Shown here in pieces: positions 16,306-24,372 of a DNA stretch of 64,000 nt (its first letter is position 1; each line of letters starts with the position of its first letter). Under the pieces are notes generated by a model. That model made no database searches. It was given only the letters and a program-made list of their open reading frames with translations, and was not told the DNA's origin. The translations under genes and the position numbers were made by a program. This stretch comes from Azoarcus sp. DN11 (GTDB lineage Bacteria; Pseudomonadota; Gammaproteobacteria; Burkholderiales; Rhodocyclaceae). Location of the stretch: NCBI RefSeq assembly GCF_003628555.1, contig NZ_CP021731.1, positions 248,001-312,000 on the forward strand, read 5' to 3'.

Positions 16306-16791
16306 TCAGCGCACGGGAATCGGCGTGGCGCGGTCCACCGCGACGGCGGTGACGCTGTTCTGCGGACTGCCCTCGATGATCTTGTCCGAATAGGTCAGAT
16401 AGACGAGCACGTTGCGCTTGCTGTCGACCATGCGCACGACCTGCAGGCGCTTGAACAGGATGGATTGTCGCTCCGAGAACACTTCCTCCTTCTGGGGCAG
16501 CGGTTTCGCGACGTGGATCGGTCCGACCTGGCGGCAGGCGATCGAGGCCTCGGCGACGTCCTCGGCGAGGCCGAATGCACCCGACAGGCCGCCGGTCTTC
16601 GCGCGCGACACGTAGCAGGTGATGCCTTCGACGCGCGGGTCGTCGTAGGCTTCGACGACGATTTTGTGGTTCGGGCCGATCAGTTTCCAGACCGTCGAGA
16701 CGTCGCCGAGCGTTTCCGCCAGCGCCGTGCCCGCCGGGAACAGGACGCAGCCGAGGAGGGCCGCGGCGAGCCGCGGTGTTGCGTGTGTCAT
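16306..16791 (-). CDS. creA: CreA family periplasmic protein
   Basis: 161 aa with a signal peptide (cleavage near ALA-ET, about residue 25). The body matches the CreA family closely: [49 protein letters not shown], and a C-terminal [16 protein letters not shown]. Two conserved cysteines (ITCY and IAC) could form a disulfide. CreA is widespread in proteobacteria and its molecular role is unknown; the name comes from its place beside creBCD in E. coli. No creBCD genes are adjacent here. Confidence 0.92.
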   Translation of the reverse strand: MTHATPRLAAALLGCVLFPAGTALAETLGDVSTVWKLIGPNHKIVVEAYDDPRVEGITCYVSRAKTGGLSGAFGLAEDVAEASIACRQVGPIHVAKPLPQKEEVFSERQSILFKRLQVVRMVDSKRNVLVYLTYSDKIIEGSPQNSVTAVAVDRATPIPVR

Positions 16792-16893
16792 GGCGTGAGG
16801 TTCTCCACGAGTGGCGGGATGCGACGCGCAGGCGGTGCCGCGGCGGCGCGGATGCGGGGAGTATAGCGCCGGCGATCGGCGCGGCGTCCGCGA

Positions 16894-16909
16894 TTCCCGC
16901 GCGCGGGAA
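16894..16909. promoter_or_regulatory. Candidate activator-binding palindrome (TTCC-N8-GGAA)
   Basis: TTCCCGCGCGCGGGAA, a perfect palindrome whose centre lies about 190 bp upstream of the -24 element at 17092. The same TTCC-N8-GGAA frame recurs upstream of two other sigma-54 promoters (59028-59043 and 61505-61520), which suggests a shared enhancer-binding protein. Confidence 0.5.
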
Positions 16910-17090
16910 CGGCACGACCGGAGCGTCGTCGTACGGATGTCGGGTTCGCGGGGGGTGGGTGGTCGTGCCGGACCGCGGTGCGTGATTCTGTTGTGGCCGG
17001 ATCGCTGCGGACGGGGCAGAATGCGCGCCGAACGTGACGGTGCGTGCGTCCGCCCGGCGGCAAGCGCGGCAGGCGGCGGGCGCGTGCCAT

Positions 17091-17106
17091 TGGTGCCGAA
17101 CTTGCT
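17091..17106 (+). promoter_or_regulatory. Candidate sigma-54 promoter of the triheme cytochrome gene
   Basis: TGGTGCCGAACTTGCT: GG 17092-17093, N10, GC 17104-17105, with a perfect TTGCT -12 element and TGG at -24 (nine of twelve key positions). Expected transcript start is near 17117, giving a leader of about 24 nt to ATG 17141. Confidence 0.6.
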
Positions 17107-17140
17107 TGCAGGCGCGGCAGGATGGATGGACTGTGATCTG

Positions 17141-17812
17141 ATGGGAAAACGAATCTTGCGTGGCCTGGCCGGCCTGTGCGTGGCGGTCGCGCTGTATGCC
17201 GCCGGAACTGATGCCGGCGCCGTGTTGAAAGCCGTGGCCGTGCTGCCCGCTGCGGAAGAGACGCCGGCCGCCGCCGCGCCTGCGCCCGCACCCGCGCCGC
17301 GTGCCGCCGGACAGCAGCGCGCCCCCGCCAGCGAATTCTATGATCCGACGAGTCCCGCGTATGAACGCCTGCAGCGCGCCGACGAGGCGCTGAGCGACCT
17401 GCCGCGCGACCGCGACGGCAAGGTCGACTGGATGGCCGCGCTGCGCCAGGGCCTGATCAAGCCGCGTCAGCGCATCGACGGCAAGGACGGCGAGCCGCCG
17501 CTGGATCTCGACGTGATCCTGCGCAACACCAAGGAGATGCCCAACGTGCGCTTCCCGCACCGCGCGCACACGGAATGGCTGGCGTGCAAGAACTGCCACC
17601 CCGATCCGTTCGCGGAGAAGGCCGGGAGCACGAAGATCCGCATGGAGGACATCTTCCGCGGGCAGTTCTGCGGCAAGTGCCACGACCGCGTGGCCTTCAT
17701 CACGCACCGCAACTGCTACCGCTGCCACAGCGTCAATCGGGACGGCACGCCCGCGCAGCCGCCGGCGGTGCTGCCGGTGCATCCCGCGGCACCGCCCACA
17801 CCGGCGCACTGA
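17141..17812 (+). CDS. Exported c(7)-type triheme cytochrome c
   Basis: 223 aa. ATG 17141 follows GGATGGA by 10 nt; ATG 17126 in the same frame is an alternative but lies closer to the predicted transcript start. A signal or anchor helix (about 5-22) and an Ala/Pro linker precede a triheme module: [16 protein letters not shown] (heme motif 149-153), CGKCH (177-181), CYRCH (192-196), with extra His residues (140, 143) as likely distal ligands. The pattern is that of the triheme domain known from nanowire-type and c7 cytochromes. It resembles the triheme protein at 60104-60769 (VVYPHKQHTEWLDCSNCH), so the two are paralogs. It probably carries electrons in the periplasm or at the envelope. Confidence 0.88.
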   Translation: MGKRILRGLAGLCVAVALYAAGTDAGAVLKAVAVLPAAEETPAAAAPAPAPAPRAAGQQRAPASEFYDPTSPAYERLQRADEALSDLPRDRDGKVDWMAALRQGLIKPRQRIDGKDGEPPLDLDVILRNTKEMPNVRFPHRAHTEWLACKNCHPDPFAEKAGSTKIRMEDIFRGQFCGKCHDRVAFITHRNCYRCHSVNRDGTPAQPPAVLPVHPAAPPTPAH

Positions 17813-17817
17813 GCGGT

Positions 17818-18480
17818 TCAGGCGTTCTGCAGCGACTGCAGGACTGCCGCGCCCAGCACCGCGGGGGTCTGCGCGCCGGAGACCGCTAGGCGGCGGTTGA
17901 AGATGAAGAAGGGCACGCCGTTGACGCCCTGCTTCTGCAGTTGCCCCGCCATGCGTCTGACCGTCGCCGCGTCCTCGTCGCTCTCCAGGTAGGCCTGGAC
18001 GTCCTCGCGGTCGTCCCCCGCCGTCTCGGCCGCGATGTCGACCAGCGTCGCGATGTCGCCGATGTCCCGCCCCTGCTGGAAATGCGCCGCGAACAGCGCC
18101 TCGCCGAGGGCGTTGATCTGTGCCGCCGTGTGCCCCTGCGATTGCGCGCGGTAGGTCAGGCGATGCGCGGGGAGCGTGTTCGGGCGTGTCGCGATGCGGT
18201 CGAACGCGAACTGCAGGCCGTCGGGTGCGGCGGCCCCGGCGATGCGCCCGAGCATCTCGTCGACGCCGCGGCGTCCGCCGAACTTCGCTTCGAGGTAGGG
18301 CCGGTAGGGTTCGCCTGCGGCGGGGGTGTCCGGGTTGAGGAAGAAGGGCAGCCAGTTCACGCGCACCTCGAGGTCCGCGTGGGTCGCGCGGACCTGTTCG
18401 AGCGCGCGGACGAGACGCGTCCTGCCGAGGAAGCACCAAGGGCAGACGAAGTCGGAGACAAAGTCGATGTCGAGGATCAT
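17818..18480 (-). CDS. DsbA-family oxidoreductase (FrnE-like)
   Basis: 220 aa from ATG 18480 (MILDIDFVSDFVCPWC). There is no signal peptide, so it is probably cytoplasmic. The thioredoxin fold with helical insertion carries the active site CPWC (13-16), a conserved FFLNPD segment, and the cis-Pro loop GVNGVPFFIFN near the C-terminus. These are the features of the FrnE / 2-hydroxychromene-2-carboxylate isomerase-like branch of DsbA proteins, linked to oxidative-stress tolerance in other bacteria. The substrate is unknown. The stop is 6 nt from the end of the convergent triheme gene. Confidence 0.9.
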   Translation of the reverse strand: MILDIDFVSDFVCPWCFLGRTRLVRALEQVRATHADLEVRVNWLPFFLNPDTPAAGEPYRPYLEAKFGGRRGVDEMLGRIAGAAAPDGLQFAFDRIATRPNTLPAHRLTYRAQSQGHTAAQINALGEALFAAHFQQGRDIGDIATLVDIAAETAGDDREDVQAYLESDEDAATVRRMAGQLQKQGVNGVPFFIFNRRLAVSGAQTPAVLGAAVLQSLQNA

Positions 18481-18565
18481 GGAGTACTGGTGGAGGGTGA
18501 TGGGGCGGGCGGTCGCCCGGCGGAACACGGCATGCGCGGGTTGCTTGGCCGTCTTCGGGAGCGCC

Positions 18566-19597
18566 CTAGGGGACGTCCGGCGTGTCGGGCAGCCAGCGCG
18601 CTTCCCAGAGTGCCACATCCGGCAGGTGGCGGGAATGATTCGCGGCGACGAGCGTGTCGAGCTGTTCGAGCAGTTCGCGCATCCCGGCGTCCGGCGCCTC
18701 GGGCAGTACCGGCACCAGATGCACGATCAGGTCGCCCGCCGCCTGCCCCGTGCGCCCTGGAAAGCCCGCCCCCGCGACCCGCAGCGTGCGCGCGGCCGCA
18801 GTGCCGGCTTCCAGCCGGAGCGCGCGCGTGCCGCCCGGCAGCGGAATCGCCAGTTCTCCCCCGATCAGAAGCCGCAGCGCGCTGACGGGCCGCTCCAGCA
18901 CCAGGTTGCGGCCCTCGAGCCGATACAGCGCGTGCGGCAGGTGCCGGACGTGCAGGATCAGGTCGCCGGGCGAGGCACCGGGAGCCGCATCCCCCGCGCC
19001 GGCGACGCGGATCTCTTCGCCGTCGAGCAGGCCGGCCGGCAGGTGGGCGATCACCGGCCGCAGCGTGCGCTGGCGCCCGCTGCCGTGGCAGCTCGGGCAG
19101 GCCTGTTTCGTCAGGTAGCCGCGGCCCGCGCAGTACCTGCACGCGACCAGCCCGGTGCGGCCATGCACGCGGCCGGTGCCGTGGCAGTGCGCGCACAGCC
19201 GCGTATGGCGCAGCACTTCCTCGCCGCTGCCGTCGCACGCGCCGCAGGCGCCCTCGTCATCGACGTCGACGGTGCGTTCGCCGCCGTGGAAGGCCGCTTC
19301 GATCGTGAGCGTGAGGTCGTGGTGGCGGTCCGCGCCGCGCGGCGTGCCGCCGGCCGCGTCGCGGCCTTCGTCCGCCGGCTCGGCATCGTCATCGCCCGCG
19401 GCGGGTGCTTCGCCGTTCCCGGCCGTCAGGCCGTCCAGCAGGGTTTCGTACGCGGCCCGCAGGGCCTTGAAGTGCTCCAGCGCATGCGGGTCGGGGTTGC
19501 GGTCCGGGTGCCACAGCATCGCCAGGCGGCGGAAGGCGCGCTTGATGTCGTGCGCGCTGGCGCCCGGCGCGAGGCCGAGCAGCTCGTGGGCGTCCAT
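18566..19597 (-). CDS. DnaJ-like co-chaperone lacking the G/F region
   Basis: 343 aa. An N-terminal J domain (about 1-60) has HPD at 30-32. It is followed by an acidic Ala/Asp/Gly linker in place of the usual Gly/Phe-rich region. A complete zinc-finger domain has four CxxCxGxG-type repeats (CGACDGSG, CAHCHGTG, CRYCAGRG, CPSCHGSG; about 115-180), and C-terminal substrate-binding beta domains run to about 300. The C-terminus ends with a gene-specific segment. It would stimulate DnaK ATPase. It is probably an accessory DnaJ rather than the main dnaJ, since no dnaK or grpE is nearby. Confidence 0.88.
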   Translation of the reverse strand: MDAHELLGLAPGASAHDIKRAFRRLAMLWHPDRNPDPHALEHFKALRAAYETLLDGLTAGNGEAPAAGDDDAEPADEGRDAAGGTPRGADRHHDLTLTIEAAFHGGERTVDVDDEGACGACDGSGEEVLRHTRLCAHCHGTGRVHGRTGLVACRYCAGRGYLTKQACPSCHGSGRQRTLRPVIAHLPAGLLDGEEIRVAGAGDAAPGASPGDLILHVRHLPHALYRLEGRNLVLERPVSALRLLIGGELAIPLPGGTRALRLEAGTAAARTLRVAGAGFPGRTGQAAGDLIVHLVPVLPEAPDAGMRELLEQLDTLVAANHSRHLPDVALWEARWLPDTPDVP

Positions 19598-19602
19598 GTC
19601 GT

Positions 19603-20676
19603 TCAGCGCTCCGGCGAGGGCGGCAGGGGTGTGGCGAGGCGTTCGAGCATTGCCCGCACCGCCTTGATCTGTCCGCCGTTACGAGTCGCGTAGTCGGGGT
19701 CCGCGTAGCCCCACCAGTCCCAGCAGCCTTTCGGGTTATACACCCAGCGCAGCGATCCCCAGGCGAAGCCGCTGCGCGGCCGGACCTGCGGATACAGCAC
19801 GATCAGCCGGTTGCTGTCGGCCCATTCATTGTAGCCGGCGCCGTCGACGAAGCGGCGGCCGACCTGGGCCTCGCCCTGGCGGCAGCCGTGGAAGGCGACA
19901 TGTACGCGGCACCCGCCGCTGCGGCATCCGCCCGGCACGTACACGTAGCCGCGGTCGGCGAGGCTCAGGTCGATCGGGGCGCGGCCGGTGAAGGGGCGCT
20001 GGTCGAAGGCGAGCATCTCCCCGGTGCGGGCCGCGCTGCGCGGCGCGAGCGGTCCGAGCAGATGCGCGAGCAGTTCGCCCGCGGCATCGAAGTCGCCGCA
20101 GCGGTTGATGAAGGGCGGCTCCGAGGTCGCGCAGGCGTTCGGCTGCGGATCGGCGATCGACATCATCGCGTGACCGGCCTCGCCGACCTCGACGAAGCGG
20201 ATCGCGTCGCCGGGCAGCACGCGTCGGTAGAAGGCGAGCAGCGCATCCACCACCGGGCGTTCGACGGTGTGGTCCGCGCCGCCGCTGAACACCCAGACCC
20301 GGTCGTCGCGCAGGCCCTCGGGCGGGTCGATGCTGTGTGCGGCGGCTTCCTCCCGCACGCGGGTGAAGGTCTGCTCGGCGCTCGGGGCGCGCGTGCCGGC
20401 GCCGGGGTTCATGCAGTTGTTCAGTGCGCGCCACATGCTGCCGGCCGCGCATTCGTAGGGGCCGGCCGCGAGGATGCCGGCGCCCGTCACCAGCGTGGAG
20501 TGGGCGACCTGGAACTGCACCGCCATGTAGCCGCCGGAGGACACGCCCGAAACCGTGAGCTGCGCGAGGCTGGCGCCCAGCGCGGGCATCGGCGGCGCGT
20601 CTGCAGCCTGCGCCGTGCCGGCCAGGAGGACGAGGCCGGCGAGCAGTCGGGCGATGGAACGGGTGGCGCGGGTCAT
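19603..20676 (-). CDS. Secreted polyhydroxybutyrate depolymerase-like esterase
   Basis: 357 aa from ATG 20676 (a GTG three codons upstream is possible). A signal peptide ends near AQA-AD. The catalytic serine is in the lipase box G-V-S-S-G (about residue 45), followed by GYMAVQFQVAHS and an AGPYECAAG segment. An Asp lies in FSGGADHTV, a later HVAFHGCRQG block and cysteines fit the PHB depolymerase / PHB-oligomer hydrolase family, and the end WVYNPKGCWDWWGYADPDYA is typical. It probably degrades extracellular PHB or related polyesters. The DnaJ-like gene starts 5 nt after its stop, so the two may be co-transcribed. Confidence 0.85.
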   Translation of the reverse strand: MTRATRSIARLLAGLVLLAGTAQAADAPPMPALGASLAQLTVSGVSSGGYMAVQFQVAHSTLVTGAGILAAGPYECAAGSMWRALNNCMNPGAGTRAPSAEQTFTRVREEAAAHSIDPPEGLRDDRVWVFSGGADHTVERPVVDALLAFYRRVLPGDAIRFVEVGEAGHAMMSIADPQPNACATSEPPFINRCGDFDAAGELLAHLLGPLAPRSAARTGEMLAFDQRPFTGRAPIDLSLADRGYVYVPGGCRSGGCRVHVAFHGCRQGEAQVGRRFVDGAGYNEWADSNRLIVLYPQVRPRSGFAWGSLRWVYNPKGCWDWWGYADPDYATRNGGQIKAVRAMLERLATPLPPSPER

Positions 20677-20703
20677 GCCGTGCACGATAGCGGAAGCGGC
20701 CGT

Positions 20704-21198
20704 TCAGCGGCGGTTCGCGCCGAGCCGCACGAGGTCTTCGCCGCGTAGGTGCGTGAGCAGCGCGTTGCCGTGCGCATCGACGCGGAACTCGCCCCACTGC
20801 GCGTCGCGGAAATCGGCGGCATGGCCTTCCTGGAAGAAGAAACCGTTCGGTCCGATGCTCGCGCGACCGTTGCGCGAACGCAGCTTCATCGCGACCAGCG
20901 CGGGATCGTCGGGCAGGCGGTCGTCGAGGCCGACCAGGCTCGCGCGCCCTTCCGCGTCGAGGGCGAGGTGGGCGTAGCGGCCTTGCCCGTCGCTGCGCAG
21001 GATCTCGTTGTCGATCGCGTAGCGCAGCGCCATGTAGTCGCCCTGCATCAGCGAGCGCGGGTCGACCGGCGCGAGCTGCGCCAGCACGATGCGCCCCTCG
21101 GCGAGGACGCGTTCGTTGTTGCGCACCGCGTACAGTGCAGTCGCAACGACCAGCAGGAAGGCCGCGAGCAGGGCGGTGCGCAGGGTCTTCGGGTTCAT
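20704..21198 (-). CDS. GDYXXLXY-motif membrane-anchored protein
   Basis: 164 aa from ATG 21198. One N-terminal membrane helix (about 7-24) precedes an extracytoplasmic domain with the family motif Q-G-D-Y-M-A-L-R-Y (about 53-61) and a C-terminal GEFRVDAHGNALLTHLRGEDL. The family regularly follows DUF2157 and DUF4401 genes, exactly as here; the DUF4401 gene overlaps its start. The function is unknown. The set is thought to be an envelope-associated complex. Confidence 0.9.
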   Translation of the reverse strand: MNPKTLRTALLAAFLLVVATALYAVRNNERVLAEGRIVLAQLAPVDPRSLMQGDYMALRYAIDNEILRSDGQGRYAHLALDAEGRASLVGLDDRLPDDPALVAMKLRSRNGRASIGPNGFFFQEGHAADFRDAQWGEFRVDAHGNALLTHLRGEDLVRLGANRR

Positions 21199-22256
21199 GC
21201 GGTCCTCCCGGCGCGGGTGCGCAGCAGGGTGCGCAGCACGAGCAGCACCGCACCGCTGGCGATCAGCGCGAGCGATTTCACCAGCAGCGTTTCCTGCAGG
21301 CTGTAGTAGAGCTCGCCCAGGTAGAGCGTCGCGAACACCAGCGTCATCGCCACCCACGGGCGGTGGCTCGCCTGAAAGGTGGCGAGCAGCAAGGCCGTGG
21401 CGATGGGCAGGCCCGGCGTCGCGTAGGCGGCGAGAGCGAAGAGCAGTGCGCCCGCGAGGGCCGGCAGGCGCAGGGCGACGGAATCGCGGCACAGCCATGC
21501 GGTGGTGGCGAGGAGCACCAGGGCCGCGCCGATGCGATAGACGGGGAGGACGAGGCCGGTGCGGGAGCCGGTGATCGCCTCCTCGAGCACGCTCAGCATC
21601 GAATGCGCGTGGCCATAGGGTGCGATCGTCAACGCCGTGAGCGTCAGCGCATGGGCGGCGGCCTTGATCAAGGCGGCGCGCGGGCGGGCGGCCCAGGTCG
21701 GGCGTGCGAGCCACAGTGCCGCGGCGGCGGCGGCGGTGGCGATGCCGAAGAGCGCGAGTCCCGTGCCGGGGCCGATCAGCCACGCGAGGCTGGACAGGGC
21801 GAGCAGCGCGCATGCGCTGCGATGCAGGGTCGTCGCGGGTACGACGGCCATCGCCAGGCTGGCGGCGAGCGCCGCGAGCGCGAGGACATCCGCGCCCTCG
21901 ACGAAGTCGGAGAAGCGCTCGGCGAAGGCCGAGACGAACAGCGACTGGCCCGCGAGCGAGAAGGCCAGCCCCATCTGGTCGGTGAAGGGTTTGCGCAGGC
22001 GGAACAGGAAGACGCTTGCCGCGGCCAGCAGGATGCCGCCGATGCCGCGCACGACCGGACCGTTGCCGAGGACGAGGACGGGGACGAAGAAGGACGACAG
22101 GATCAGCAGCGATGCGACCCACGCGGCGAAGCCGAGTAGCAGCGCGAGCCACCACGGCGGCCGCGTCAGCGTTTGCAGCGTGGCAAGACCGGCGGCGTCG
22201 ATGATGCCCGCCTGGTGGAGACGCGTGGGGAACGGCGGGGAGGCGGTATCGCTCAT
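21195..22256 (-). CDS. DUF4401 polytopic membrane protein
   Basis: 353 aa from ATG 22256. About ten hydrophobic segments span nearly the whole chain (for example WWLALLLGFAAWVASLLIL and AFALAAYATPGLPIA), with few polar loops. It overlaps both neighbours by 4 nt (ATGA), so the DUF2157-DUF4401-GDYXXLXY trio is tightly coupled. The function is unknown; the arrangement is conserved in proteobacteria. Confidence 0.88.
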   Translation of the reverse strand: MSDTASPPFPTRLHQAGIIDAAGLATLQTLTRPPWWLALLLGFAAWVASLLILSSFFVPVLVLGNGPVVRGIGGILLAAASVFLFRLRKPFTDQMGLAFSLAGQSLFVSAFAERFSDFVEGADVLALAALAASLAMAVVPATTLHRSACALLALSSLAWLIGPGTGLALFGIATAAAAAALWLARPTWAARPRAALIKAAAHALTLTALTIAPYGHAHSMLSVLEEAITGSRTGLVLPVYRIGAALVLLATTAWLCRDSVALRLPALAGALLFALAAYATPGLPIATALLLATFQASHRPWVAMTLVFATLYLGELYYSLQETLLVKSLALIASGAVLLVLRTLLRTRAGRTA

Positions 22257-23221
22257 GGCTGGCGCCCCTTGCGGTAGAGCCGCGCCAGCCACGTGCCGGC
22301 GATGCCGGTGCTGGCGATCACGAAGATCGCGACAAGGTTGATGGCGAAGAAGTCGGCGCCGTGCGGCAGCACGCGGATCAGCGCGGCGGTGGCGACGGCG
22401 ATCGTCGCGAAGGCGGTCTGCGCGAGCATCGGCACGTCGCGCCGGTGCGCCAGGTAGGCCAGTGCGAAGGCGGCGGCGGTCGCGGCGAAGGCGAGACCTG
22501 CGAGGCGAAAATCCTTGTCCCACCAGCTCAGGCACGCGCCGAACGCCAGCGGCGCGAGCACGCCGAGTCCGGCGACGCGCGCCACATGGCGGCGCGGGTT
22601 CGCGAGCAGCCCGCGGGCCGCGGACTCGAACCCGAGCAGCACGAGGCCGTTCAGCGCGGCTACGGCGAGCAGCGACTCGGACTCGCCGAGAAAGCGCGCC
22701 CACCACGCTTCCGCCAGGTAAGCCAGCAGGCCGGCGTTGGCGACGAGGAGCCATAGCAGCCAGCTTGCCGACGAACGCGCGAGCAGCACGAAGGGCGTCA
22801 TGAGCGCCGCCCATGCGACGAAGAGTTCCCAGATGTCGGCCCCCGTCTGGTAGATCTGGCCGATCAGCGCGAGCAGCGCGCCGGTGACGAGGCTGGCGGC
22901 GAGCAGCGCGGCGCGCCATGCCGTGCCGAAGGGTGCCGCCGCGAGGGCCGTGCCGGTGCACGCGGCGAGCGCGGCGACCGCGGTGCCGAGCTTCGCGAAA
23001 CGGTGCAGGTCGTCCCAGTTCCAGGCGAAGAAGAAGATCAGGCCCGCCGCGAGGAGCAGGGCGCCGGCGCCGGCAAGCAGGCGGTCGGCGCCGGCCAGCC
23101 ATTCGCCGCGCGTGGGCGTGAGGGGCGCGACCACGGCCGCCCGTTCGAGCTGCGTCGGCGTCAGCCGGCCGTCCTCGGCGAGTCCGAGCAGCGTGCCGCG
23201 ATCGGGAACGGTCCAGGACAT
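22253..23221 (-). CDS. DUF2157 polytopic membrane protein
   Basis: 322 aa. A short soluble head (RGTLLGLAEDGRLTPTQLERA, the usual DUF2157 start) is followed by about eight membrane segments, including FFFAWNWDDLHRFAKLG, the family signature. It is the first gene of the three-gene operon. The upstream region to 23506 holds the divergent promoters for this operon and gmk. The function is unknown. Confidence 0.88.
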   Translation of the reverse strand: MSWTVPDRGTLLGLAEDGRLTPTQLERAAVVAPLTPTRGEWLAGADRLLAGAGALLLAAGLIFFFAWNWDDLHRFAKLGTAVAALAACTGTALAAAPFGTAWRAALLAASLVTGALLALIGQIYQTGADIWELFVAWAALMTPFVLLARSSASWLLWLLVANAGLLAYLAEAWWARFLGESESLLAVAALNGLVLLGFESAARGLLANPRRHVARVAGLGVLAPLAFGACLSWWDKDFRLAGLAFAATAAAFALAYLAHRRDVPMLAQTAFATIAVATAALIRVLPHGADFFAINLVAIFVIASTGIAGTWLARLYRKGRQP

Positions 23222-23506
23222 CGGCTTATCCGGAATGGTGGAATATGCATTGTAGTATCAAGGCAGCAACCGGATACAAGCTTTCGCCGCGAGTCCTTCG
23301 TCATGCCCGGGGCAGGCTTGCCGAAGGGCGCTGCCCGGGGCGTCGCCGGGCTCCGCCGTAACGGCAGGCACGTGCCGGGTTTGGCGTCGCCCCCTGCCGC
23401 TGGCACAATCGGGGTTCCGCCCGAACGCGGAGCCGGCGCATGCCGGCCACGACCCACCTGCGAAACACGGAGGCGCTGCTTACGCGAGAGGCGGCGCGCG
23501 CAAACC

Positions 23507-24121
23507 ATGCCCGGTACCCTGATCATCATCACTGCGCCGTCCGGCGCCGGCAAGACGACCCTCGTGCGCGGGCTGCTCGAGCGCGACCCGCAGATGCACC
23601 TGTCGGTGTCCTACACCACACGCGCGCCGCGCGCCGGCGAGCAGGACGGGCGCGAATACCATTTCGTCGATGTCGGCACCTTCCGCACGCTGCGCGACCG
23701 CGGCGAGTTCCTCGAATGGGCCGAGGTGCATGGAAACTACTACGCGACGTCCCGGGTCTGGCTGAAGGACCAGATCGCTGCCGGGCGCGACATCCTGCTC
23801 GAGATCGACTGGCAGGGGGCGCAGCAGGTGCGCAGGAGCTTCCCCGACGCGGTCGGCGTGTTCGTGCTGCCGCCCTCGGTGGAGGAACTCGAATCGCGCC
23901 TGCGCGGCCGCGGCACCGACAGCGAAGAGGTGATCGCCCGCCGCCTGCTGGGCGCGCGCGGCGAGATGCGGCATGTAGGGGAATTCGACTACGTTATACT
24001 GAATGACGATCTGCAAAACGCCATCGGCGACCTCGTCGCGGTGGTGCGGGCGTCGCGGCTGCGCTACGGGCGCCAGCGCGTGCGGCACCAGCAGTACTTC
24101 GATTTTCTTGAACAGGACTGA
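23507..24121 (+). CDS. gmk: Guanylate kinase
   Basis: 204 aa from ATG 23507. P-loop APSGAGKTT (about 9-17), GMP-binding SVSYTTRAPRAGEQDGREYH and FLEWAEVHGNYYAT, and lid segment RLLGARGEM. It converts GMP (and dGMP) to GDP with ATP. It heads the gmk-rpoZ-spoT order common in proteobacteria, with rpoZ 3 nt downstream. Standard length, no oddities. Confidence 0.97.
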   Translation: MPGTLIIITAPSGAGKTTLVRGLLERDPQMHLSVSYTTRAPRAGEQDGREYHFVDVGTFRTLRDRGEFLEWAEVHGNYYATSRVWLKDQIAAGRDILLEIDWQGAQQVRRSFPDAVGVFVLPPSVEELESRLRGRGTDSEEVIARRLLGARGEMRHVGEFDYVILNDDLQNAIGDLVAVVRASRLRYGRQRVRHQQYFDFLEQD

Positions 24122-24124
24122 ACC

Positions 24125-24340
24125 ATGGCTCGTGTCACCATCGAGGATTGCCTCAAACGAATCCCCAACCGCTTCCAGCTGACCCTGGCCGCGACCTATC
24201 GCGCGCGCCAGATCACCATCGGCTCGACGCCGCAGGTCGAAATCGACAAGAGCGACAAGGACAAGCCGACCGTGATCGCCTTGCGCGAGATCGCCGCCGG
24301 CAAGGTCGGACTGGAAGTCCTCAACCGCGGGCAGGCCTGA
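24125..24340 (+). CDS. rpoZ: RNA polymerase omega subunit
   Basis: 71 aa. [20 protein letters not shown] and [16 protein letters not shown] are the conserved omega features. It helps assemble the beta' subunit and, in proteobacteria, forms part of a ppGpp site on RNA polymerase, which suits its position directly before spoT. Confidence 0.97.
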   Translation: MARVTIEDCLKRIPNRFQLTLAATYRARQITIGSTPQVEIDKSDKDKPTVIALREIAAGKVGLEVLNRGQA

Positions 24341-24372
24341 TCCCCGCACGGGGCGCCGGGAGTCGTGCCGTC

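Larger units (their letters stand above)
16792..17140. other. Regulatory region upstream of the triheme cytochrome gene
   Basis: About 350 bp between creA (minus) and the triheme gene (plus). It holds a perfect 16-bp palindrome at 16894-16909 and a sigma-54-type promoter at 17091-17106, both listed separately. The rest is GC-rich with no recognised gene. Confidence 0.6.
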
